Assembly: GCF_002873455.1 (NCBI RefSeq)
Contig: NZ_MCUN01000006.1
Coordinates: 1-64,000, forward strand
From: Vibrio splendidus
GTDB taxonomy: Bacteria; Pseudomonadota; Gammaproteobacteria; Enterobacterales; Vibrionaceae
DNA: 64,000 nt
Direction: 5' to 3'
Positions 57,304 to 64,000 of this stretch are shown piece after piece. A program made the translations under genes and the position numbers. Under the pieces are notes generated by a model. The model saw only the letters and a program-made list of their open reading frames with translations, was not told where the DNA came from and did not search any database. The first letter of the stretch is position 1; every line of letters starts with the position of its first letter.

Positions 57304-59223
57304 TTATAGTCTCGGAGCTTCTGCCTTCCAAACCAGATCACCGATACCATCTACAGGAGCAAAGCCAGTCGGTGCGTCGATTAATAACTGTCGAATAGTT
57401 GCATGATCAAAATTATGGCAGGCCGTATCTAAATCATCTAGCAATTGATTGTATTCACATAAAGGTAAAAACTCTTCGTTTGCCGTCATAATACGCTCAT
57501 GGGCTGTTTTACCTACGTTCTCTCCAATCAATAACTCTTCATATAATTTTTCACCAGGGCGAAGCCCAGTACATATAATCTCAATATCACCATCAGGATG
57601 TTCATCACTTATCACTTCAAGACCTGATAAATGAACTAGATTACGAGCAAGATCAGCTATCTTGACCGACTCTCCCATATCTAAAACAAATACATCTCCG
57701 CCTTTTCCCATAGATCCGGCTTGAATAACTAATTGAGCAGCTTCAGGGATCGTCATAAAGTAACGTGTTATATCTTGATGGGTTAATGTAATGGGGCCAC
57801 CTTGTGCAATTTGCTTTTTAAACAAAGGGATAACCGAACCTGATGAGCCTAATACATTACCAAAACGCACCATACAAAAACGCGTTCCATGAGTTTTTGT
57901 ATTTTCAACTTGGGCTAAAGCTTGTAAACCAAGCTCCGCAATTCGCTTGGTTGTACCCATTATGTTTGTCGGTCGAACAGCCTTATCAGTTGAAATCAAA
58001 ACAAATGACTCAACCTGAGATTCAATCGCAGCTTGAGCGGTATAATTCGTTCCAAAAATATTATTACGAACACCTTCGACCACGTTATATTCAACTAACG
58101 GAACATGTTTATAAGCAGCGGTATGATAAACAGTTTGTACCTTAAAAGCCTTCATCGTTGCAGCTAGTCTAGCTAATCGCTGAACAGAACCAAGTAAAGG
58201 AATGACCTTTATAGACAATTGCTTACTTGCGATTACTTGCAATAACTCATGTTGAATCTGATACAAACTAAATTCGGAAAGCTCAAATAAAACCAAGGTA
58301 TCCGGTTTGTTTTGTATAATTTGTCGGCAAATCTCAGAGCCGATAGAGCCTCCAGCCCCTGTGACCATGACCACTTTATCTTTAATATTCGCTTCCATTA
58401 ACTCTGCTTGAGGAGTTACAGCAATACGCCCCAATAAATCATCAATAGAGACTTCTTTGAGTTGCCCTATAGACAACTTACCGTTAACTAAATCGTCTAA
58501 GTTAGGTATGGTTAACACCTCAACGTGCAACTTAGCTAAAGATTCAATGATCACCTTTTTTTGAATCTGAGAAGCAGAAGGAACTGCTAATAAAACTGTT
58601 GATATGCAATGTTTTTTTATTAATCTTTCAAGATATTTTGGTCTATAAACAGTAATACCCTGCATTGCTGTCTTATGCTTCTTTCTATCATCATCAATAA
58701 ATGCAACAGGATGGAAATCTTTGCCTTGGCGCAACATATTAGCTAACTGTAAACCGGCTGAACCAGCACCATAAATCAGCGCCTTCTTTTTCTTCTTCCC
58801 AAGGAAATCAGACAAAAGTATACGTACAATTAAACGAGAGCCACCACACAGTACAACCAGATAACTAGCATATATAACGGGGACAGAACGTGGCATGAAC
58901 AAATAATTAAAATAAGAAAAGAAAACAATAAAAGCAGAAGAAAATATGGCAGAAATACAAATGCTTGCCACAGCGTGCAAACTTAAATAGCGAAGAATAG
59001 CACGATATAACCCACTCTTTGTAAAAACTAACAACGTACATGGGATTAATATTGCGAGTAACTTCCAATAAGAGTCTTGCTGCACATACGCTGCGATACC
59101 ATCTAACCTGGTAGCAAAAGCCCCCCAAAAGGCGATAATAATAAATAAAACATCAACAACGATACTAACAAGACGCTTAAGTGGTCTTGGCATATTCCAA
59201 ATCGGTTGTAAAAATTGCATCAC
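57304..59223 (-). CDS. UDP-HexNAc 4,6-dehydratase, WbpM/CapD/WbfY-like
   Basis: 639-aa inner-membrane enzyme: four helices (about 15-110), a CoA-binding-like domain, then an SDR with GAGGSIGSEI (about 286) and the MxxxK catalytic pair in NIMGTTKR (about 421), typical of WbpM-type enzymes where Met replaces Tyr. Converts UDP-GlcNAc to a 4-keto-6-deoxy sugar. With the reductase-like SDR and the initiating transferase it forms a three-gene module for the first sugar of the repeat unit. Confidence 0.92.
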   Translation of the reverse strand: MMQFLQPIWNMPRPLKRLVSIVVDVLFIIIAFWGAFATRLDGIAAYVQQDSYWKLLAILIPCTLLVFTKSGLYRAILRYLSLHAVASICISAIFSSAFIVFFSYFNYLFMPRSVPVIYASYLVVLCGGSRLIVRILLSDFLGKKKKKALIYGAGSAGLQLANMLRQGKDFHPVAFIDDDRKKHKTAMQGITVYRPKYLERLIKKHCISTVLLAVPSASQIQKKVIIESLAKLHVEVLTIPNLDDLVNGKLSIGQLKEVSIDDLLGRIAVTPQAELMEANIKDKVVMVTGAGGSIGSEICRQIIQNKPDTLVLFELSEFSLYQIQHELLQVIASKQLSIKVIPLLGSVQRLARLAATMKAFKVQTVYHTAAYKHVPLVEYNVVEGVRNNIFGTNYTAQAAIESQVESFVLISTDKAVRPTNIMGTTKRIAELGLQALAQVENTKTHGTRFCMVRFGNVLGSSGSVIPLFKKQIAQGGPITLTHQDITRYFMTIPEAAQLVIQAGSMGKGGDVFVLDMGESVKIADLARNLVHLSGLEVISDEHPDGDIEIICTGLRPGEKLYEELLIGENVGKTAHERIMTANEEFLPLCEYNQLLDDLDTACHNFDHATIRQLLIDAPTGFAPVDGIGDLVWKAEAPRL

Positions 59224-59234
59224 TGTTCTCTTTA

Positions 59235-59783
59235 TTATTTAACTGCGTCACCAGAACCACTACCTGTAGCTGTCATAACAATATACTTAAAATACCCCTT
59301 TATTGTTAACGTATCGATCATTTTCCTATCGGTTTTAGCAAGTAGTTTGGGAGTAGACATATCAATATTTTTAACCTGTGCTAGACCAGTAACGCCAGGT
59401 AGCACAGCATACACCCCAAGGGCATCACGTTCTTTAATTAATTCTTCCTGATTAAATAAATTTGGACGAGGCCCAACTAAACTCATTTCCCCTTTTAAAA
59501 CATTAATCAGTTGTGGCAGTTCATCAATCTTTGTTTTTCGTAAAAACGCCCCTAAAGTAGTAATGGATGCATTATTTGTCAAATGGCTCGCAACAGATTT
59601 TGTGCCAACGGACATAGTACGAAATTTAATCAAACTAAATGCCTTTTTATTACGTCCTACTCGCTCTTGGACAAAAATAGGCGAACCAGTCTCAAAAAAA
59701 CCAACAATCATAACAATTAATAAGAGCGGCCATAAGAGCAACAAGCCGAAAAAAGCAGCTAGAAAATCCAAAGTACGAATCAT
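59235..59783 (-). CDS. Initiating phosphoglycosyltransferase (PglC-like)
   Basis: 182-aa monotopic sugar transferase with one N-terminal re-entrant hydrophobic helix (5-30) and motifs FVQERVGRN, IKFRTM, IDELPQLINVLKGEMSLVGPRP and LPGVTGLAQV. Transfers a HexNAc-type sugar-1-phosphate to undecaprenyl phosphate. It is the minimal PglC form, unlike the longer transferase at 27679. Overlaps the SDR gene upstream by 4 bp. Confidence 0.92.
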   Translation of the reverse strand: MIRTLDFLAAFFGLLLLWPLLLIVMIVGFFETGSPIFVQERVGRNKKAFSLIKFRTMSVGTKSVASHLTNNASITTLGAFLRKTKIDELPQLINVLKGEMSLVGPRPNLFNQEELIKERDALGVYAVLPGVTGLAQVKNIDMSTPKLLAKTDRKMIDTLTIKGYFKYIVMTATGSGSGDAVK

Positions 59784-60739
59784 TTATCATTCTCTTTATT
59801 CAATAAAAAAGTTTCAGCCATTTCTTTGAAGCCATCATCTAATCTTTGAGGAGGGGTCCAACCAAGAGTTTCTTTTGTATGACTGATATCAACTTGAAGC
59901 GAACCTAACAATCTATCAACCATCTTTTGCTTACCTAAAACAGTCCCAACCAACCTATAACACCATTTCGGTATAGGAAGTTGCCATTGTGACTTATTCA
60001 ATGACTTTGCTATTTCACAAACCATTTCTGACGTAGACACATCATGATCATCAGAAACTAAAAATACTTGATTAGCCGCTTTAGAGTGTTCAGTACAAGT
60101 AACAATCAAATCAACTAAATTAGTAACCGACACCAAGCTTCTTTTATTATGGTTTATACATCCGAAAGGCAAAGGCAAACCTTTAGAAACTAAATTCATC
60201 AAAGATGCAACATTTGCTTTTACACCAGGGCCGTAAACTAAAGTAGGGCGAATAATAACCACCTCCAAACCAGTTTCTTCGGCTAATTGTAATAATAACT
60301 CTTCAGCCTCTGATTTTGATTGAGCATAATCATCGAAAGGTCGTCGTTTATCCGATGCAGTGAATGACTGACCGATTTCAGTCGACTCACCATTCACTTT
60401 TATTGTACTAACAAAAATAAAGCGCTTAACTCCAGCCTTGCGTGCCTGTTTAGCTAAATTCAATGTTCCTGCCGTATTGACTTCATGATAAGCCGAAGAA
60501 GCACCTATTTGTGAAGGCTCCTTCATCATATGGACTCTTCCTGCAAGATGAATGACAGCATCAACATCATACAAAGCTTCAGAGTAATCAGTTGAACTAT
60601 CGATATTTTTTTTATAAAACTGAGAACTAGGAAAGTCACTAGGTAAATTCCGCCCTACAGCTTTAACCAAAGATAAGTCTAAGCTCTGAAGTAACCGACG
60701 TCCAATAAAGCCGGAAGCACCTGAGACAAGTATATTCAC
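59780..60739 (-). CDS. NAD-dependent epimerase/reductase (WbpV/WreQ-like SDR)
   Basis: 319-aa extended SDR: GASGFIGRRL, active-site Ser/Thr in STIKVNG and a normal YAQSK. Proteins in this position between a WbpM-type dehydratase and a PglC-type transferase reduce the 4-keto sugar to UDP-QuiNAc or UDP-FucNAc, or epimerise it. Which product forms here cannot be told from sequence. Overlaps both neighbours by 4 bp. Confidence 0.85.
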   Translation of the reverse strand: MNILVSGASGFIGRRLLQSLDLSLVKAVGRNLPSDFPSSQFYKKNIDSSTDYSEALYDVDAVIHLAGRVHMMKEPSQIGASSAYHEVNTAGTLNLAKQARKAGVKRFIFVSTIKVNGESTEIGQSFTASDKRRPFDDYAQSKSEAEELLLQLAEETGLEVVIIRPTLVYGPGVKANVASLMNLVSKGLPLPFGCINHNKRSLVSVTNLVDLIVTCTEHSKAANQVFLVSDDHDVSTSEMVCEIAKSLNKSQWQLPIPKWCYRLVGTVLGKQKMVDRLLGSLQVDISHTKETLGWTPPQRLDDGFKEMAETFLLNKENDK

Positions 60740-61188
60740 TTTAATAACCCCCGAATAATACTATGACCGAAAAATTTCTCACAAGAATAAGGTTCGAATT
60801 CCGAACTCTTTGCCTTATTGATACAAGATTGGAGCTCAGCTAAATCGAAACAAGAAACAGCAAAATTATTCTCTTGGACGTACTGAGCTAATTCAATTTG
60901 ATGATTATCAGCGCGAGTTAAGTTAGGTACAACAACTAATTTCTTTCTGTTTTCAAGCATAGAGTAAACTGAGCCAGCTCCTGCATGGGTGACAATTAAG
61001 TCCGCTGAATCTACATATGACTGAAAGTCATCACTAAACCGGAACGACTCAAAGTTCTTTGGTGTGTAGATAGAGCTTGATGAAGTCTGAGCTACAATAT
61101 CTACAGATTTGTCGCCTTCGAATTTTTCGTCGATGACTGCGATAAGCTCATCAAATGCTGTAGTACCGACTGTAACTAATATATTCAT
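60736..61188 (-). CDS. Glycosyltransferase catalytic subunit, PssE/Alg13-like
   Basis: 150-aa half of a two-part GT28 enzyme: VTVGTTAFDELI at the start and the UDP-sugar-binding THAGAGSVYSMLENRKKLVVVPN. Acts with the membrane partner PssD encoded just upstream (1-bp gap). Adds the second or later sugar to the lipid-linked intermediate. Confidence 0.9.
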   Translation of the reverse strand: MNILVTVGTTAFDELIAVIDEKFEGDKSVDIVAQTSSSSIYTPKNFESFRFSDDFQSYVDSADLIVTHAGAGSVYSMLENRKKLVVVPNLTRADNHQIELAQYVQENNFAVSCFDLAELQSCINKAKSSEFEPYSCEKFFGHSIIRGLLK

Positions 61189-61189
61189 A

Positions 61190-61657
61190 TTAAAATCTGC
61201 CTACAAACTTTCCATAAGGGACAGAATCTTTGAGCTCTATATTTTGAATAAAGATGTTTTTAGTTAAATACTTCATAACTTTTGTTGTCATTGTAGGAGA
61301 GTAAAACTTAGACCACGTTTCAAAATGTATAATAGAACAACCAGCAATCTTTGCCGCAATACCAACAAAAATAGCGACTCCTGGGCCAAAAGAAACTAAA
61401 GTAGATATGTTGTTTTCACGTAGGAATTTATGCGCAGTAACTATATTAGAAAAGAATTTCACTAGGGAAACATTTTTCCCGGAATATTTATCACGAAATG
61501 GTTCTAATACTAAAAATCCCTTACTCCACTCAGGAGCCTGCCCTTCATCTGTAATCCCATAAAAATCAGTGTGTACATCTTGAGAAAATGTTTTGTAAAA
61601 TCTATTTGCTTGAGCTCTGTGTCCACCACAACCAAATACGATAGCTATCTTTTTCAT
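61190..61657 (-). CDS. Glycosyltransferase membrane-anchoring subunit, PssD/Alg14-like
   Basis: 155-aa partner of PssE. FGCGGHRAQANRF near the start, VSFGPGVAIFVGIAAKIAGC in the middle (membrane-associated helix) and IHFETWSKF match the Alg14 family. Recruits the catalytic subunit to the membrane. First gene after a candidate internal promoter. Confidence 0.88.
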   Translation of the reverse strand: MKKIAIVFGCGGHRAQANRFYKTFSQDVHTDFYGITDEGQAPEWSKGFLVLEPFRDKYSGKNVSLVKFFSNIVTAHKFLRENNISTLVSFGPGVAIFVGIAAKIAGCSIIHFETWSKFYSPTMTTKVMKYLTKNIFIQNIELKDSVPYGKFVGRF

Positions 61658-61715
61658 TTATTTACCTTATAATAATGCCATCATTCACAAGGGAGAACGT
61701 ATGCACCGAGGGTGA

Positions 61716-61745
61716 ATTATAGAGCGCAACCCCGTTAAAAGTCAC
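61716..61745 (-). promoter_or_regulatory. Candidate promoter upstream of the PssD gene
   Basis: On the minus strand GTGACT (61740-61745) and TATAAT (61716-61721) are 18 bp apart, followed by a G/C-containing discriminator, about 60 bp before the start codon. It lies in a 224-bp gap (61658-61881) without genes. Confidence 0.5.
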
Positions 61746-61881
61746 ATAAAGTCAACTAGTAATTATCATGTCTAATTTTCTAGCAGATGTGGATACCTAA
61801 AAATAAACGCAGATACATACCGATTCATTGCTAAAAAACCACAAGATGTTTCCATCATTGACTAACGCTAAATTAAAAAAC

Positions 61882-62973
61882 TTACTTATCTCTATTACAG
61901 CACTCAATAAGGGAGTTAATAAGGATCTCTGTCTGTTTAGAGCTTTCAAATTGACTTGCTGTTTTAACTGAATTTTCTGAAATAGTTTGAAGTTCTGTGC
62001 TCGACAGACTCTTAATTAATAGTATTTTCTCGAATAAGTCATTTACATCACCTTCTCTAAAAATCAGCCCATTATACTCTGGCTGTAGGTAGTTTTTTAT
62101 CCCATCAATATTGGAACCTAATACGGGACAGCCGCATGCCATCGCTTCAAGACCGACAAGACCTAAGCTCTCTGCTTTAGAAGGGAATATCAACACATCA
62201 AAGCTTCTATATAAATCCGGTAATTCTGATTGTATTTTCTGCTCCTGATAAGATATGTAAGATTCTAAATTTTCTCTATTGATTTCTGATAAAAGACTCT
62301 CTTTAAGCGAACCATTTCCAGTTATTGATAAATGAAAATCGATGCCTTCATCCTTAAGTTTTTTAGCTACCCTGGTCAACAAATGCACACCCTTAACTGG
62401 CTCTAGACGCCCTACATACCCTAGGGTTAATTTTTTATTCTTAGCAAAATTTTTCTTTGGCGAGAAGAGATTAGTATCGATACCTCCAGAAGCATATACA
62501 ACAATATTATCTTTACTAGCACCATATTGTTCAATAACCAACCTAGAATAAGACAGCGATGGAACAACTATCAGATCAGCGACATCAATCACCTTTTTAG
62601 AAATATATCGCTTGAATTTAAAAGCTAGATTTGAAACATCATCATGTTGAAGAACATCTCCCCCGTGGATATTTATAATGATTTTTTTCTTATTGAATAA
62701 GTTTAATAAAAGAATAGGTAGAGATGAATGAGATATATAATGAATATAAATGAAATCATACTTACCTAAAAACCCAAGAATAAAAGCCTTTATATAAAAA
62801 AACAAATAACTTAAAGCTTTAGATAAAATACCAGTAGGTTTCCCACTTATTACAGCTTTATCAAAAGATATTTTTTCATGCTCTGAGAGCTTATCAACTA
62901 TATTTCTAACAAATACACCGTAAGAAGGACTTTTTATAGCCGGGTACATATTTGAGACAAGTAAGAATTTCAT
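61882..62973 (-). CDS. Glycosyltransferase family 4
   Basis: 363-aa GT-B enzyme: N-terminal domain with SNMYPAIKSPSYGVFVRNIV, C-terminal donor domain with LTLGYVGRLEPVKGVHLL and the EX7E motif in FPSKAESLGLVGLEAMACGCPV. It adds a sugar at the cytoplasmic membrane; donor unknown. Flanked by gene-free gaps on both sides. Confidence 0.9.
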   Translation of the reverse strand: MKFLLVSNMYPAIKSPSYGVFVRNIVDKLSEHEKISFDKAVISGKPTGILSKALSYLFFYIKAFILGFLGKYDFIYIHYISHSSLPILLLNLFNKKKIIINIHGGDVLQHDDVSNLAFKFKRYISKKVIDVADLIVVPSLSYSRLVIEQYGASKDNIVVYASGGIDTNLFSPKKNFAKNKKLTLGYVGRLEPVKGVHLLTRVAKKLKDEGIDFHLSITGNGSLKESLLSEINRENLESYISYQEQKIQSELPDLYRSFDVLIFPSKAESLGLVGLEAMACGCPVLGSNIDGIKNYLQPEYNGLIFREGDVNDLFEKILLIKSLSSTELQTISENSVKTASQFESSKQTEILINSLIECCNRDK

Positions 62974-63248
62974 AAATTATACTAACTTCTCCTTAAGAAT
63001 AATAGATTATTGGTATTTTTAACAACTAACAAAACCAACATAATTCACAATTACAGGATAGGAATAACACTTTTTTTTAACAAGGAACGTAAAAATATAA
63101 GTAACAATAATGATTCGACACATAAGTTAAAGCAGATTTCAACGAATTACTTAAAATTAAATATACGTAATAAAAGAGCGAACGCATGCAAAAACTTAGA
63201 GTGTTAGCCCTCTCATTAAAAACTGATTTTTCTGTTAATAAATATTCT
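62974..63248. other. AT-rich gap between glycosyltransferase and nucleotidyltransferase genes
   Basis: 275 bp with no plausible gene on either strand and no hairpin terminator; very low GC. May carry an untranslated leader of the glycosyltransferase. Confidence 0.5.
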
Positions 63249-64000
63249 CTAAAAGTTAGTTGCTTTATTACATATTTCTGAAGTGAGAAAAATTTCCAAG
63301 TCAGAAGGTATACCTAAACCATACATTCCATCGGCTTCACTACCTATATTATATATACCAATCGAATTACTCGCTTCAGCCATGTATGTATAAACTGGAG
63401 CAACATAAAACTCACCACCGCTACGAATGTTTTGTTCAACCATATAATCAGCATATTTACAAAAATCATTACCATTTGAGAAGTTATAAATTCCTACTGT
63501 CGCCTCGTCTGAAACTACAACTTTCTCCAAAACCTCTGTAACTAAACCAATATCATCGACTTTCGCATAAGACCACTTTGGATCATCAGCTTTCATTGTC
63601 AACATACTACCTGACAATTCTCGTGTTTGAATATCTTGAAGATACTCATTTATATCTACATCTACCCACTGATCGCTATTCGCAATCATTAACGGCTCAT
63701 TAGTCTCAAAATACTGACGAGCTTTCAAAACAGTAATAGCTGCACCTTCGGTCACACCATCAATTCCAACCACTTCATAGTCATCACATGCATCATCAAA
63801 GATCGAGAGTAAACTATATTTTTCAATGTGTTCATTCTGACATACAAATATAAATCGATGCTCACAAATTGGTTTAAGGTTATTAATCACGACCTCAATC
63901 ATGTGTTTACCATTCACATCGATTAAGGGTTTTGGTAATTCATAGCCTTCCTTTGCAAAGCGACTACCACGGCCAGCCATTGGTATTACAATATTTAACA
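63249..64000 (-). CDS. Sugar nucleotidyltransferase-like protein (5' end at window edge)
   Basis: NTP-transferase fold: IPMAGRGSRFAKEGYELPKPL is the nucleotide-binding loop, with ANSDQWVD as the metal-binding aspartate region. The frame stays open to the edge, and the last two bases (TG on the minus strand) would complete an ATG begun one base outside, giving 250 aa. Probably activates a sugar or related phosphate for the polysaccharide; substrate unknown. Confidence 0.8.
   Translation of the reverse strand, partial: LNIVIPMAGRGSRFAKEGYELPKPLIDVNGKHMIEVVINNLKPICEHRFIFVCQNEHIEKYSLLSIFDDACDDYEVVGIDGVTEGAAITVLKARQYFETNEPLMIANSDQWVDVDINEYLQDIQTRELSGSMLTMKADDPKWSYAKVDDIGLVTEVLEKVVVSDEATVGIYNFSNGNDFCKYADYMVEQNIRSGGEFYVAPVYTYMAEASNSIGIYNIGSEADGMYGLGIPSDLEIFLTSEICNKATNF

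Overview
This looks like a chromosomal segment of a Vibrio, most probably of the Splendidus group. The genus follows from the encoded proteins (frdABCD with epmA, efp/epmB, groESL, orn-rsgA-psd, and a Vibrio-type O-antigen/capsule locus). The narrower placement is a guess from overall style. Base composition is moderate in the housekeeping half and clearly AT-rich in the polysaccharide genes.

Layout. 1-679: array of alternating tRNA-Gly(GCC) and initiator tRNA-fMet genes on the minus strand, running off the left edge. 859-28680: mainly core genes: orn, rsgA, psd, an SLC13/INDY-type transporter, an amino-acid-type chemoreceptor, a DMT exporter, epmA, frdABCD, efp, epmB, an MgtC-like protein, two diguanylate cyclases flanking a secreted repeat protein, groEL/groES, a MATE transporter, ogt, a HepT-MntA toxin-antitoxin pair, gpmI and a lone sugar transferase. 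The EF-P modification genes epmA and epmB surround their substrate efp and the frd operon.

29297-64000 is a large surface-polysaccharide region, nearly all on the minus strand. From right to left it contains: glycosyltransferases; a PssD/PssE pair; a reductase/epimerase, initiating phosphoglycosyltransferase and 4,6-dehydratase module (57304-60739); a group-4-capsule-like set gfcABCD plus wza-wzb-wzc (48228-57097); an inserted block with a phage-type endolysin, a 3-TM holin and a winged-helix gene (44405-47964); and a GDP-L-fucose operon (gmd, fcl, gmm, manC, manB) that continues into a tightly overlapping set of assembly genes, including candidate Wzx and Wzy, a GT11 fucosyltransferase, and an unusual FAD oxidoreductase, TIM-barrel isomerase and short-chain dehydrogenase. 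RfaH-type ops elements lie in the leaders of gmd and (one-base variant) wza, and a strong terminator lies between wza and wzb, so antitermination is the likely control.

Together the polysaccharide genes make GDP-fucose and a UDP-6-deoxy-HexNAc, build a lipid-linked repeat, flip and polymerise it, and export it through Wza/Wzc with the GfcABCD accessory proteins.

A recurring oddity is the number of short tandem repeats: 7-bp and 8-bp microsatellites next to envelope genes, an 18-bp repeat carrying ribosome-binding site plus start codon at the hepT/mntA junction, a 21-bp repeat inside a GGDEF domain, an 18-bp repeat in gfcC, a 17-bp array, and triplicated gene ends. A dispersed intergenic repeat family with inverted pairs is also present. 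No CRISPR array, integrase or insertion sequence was seen.
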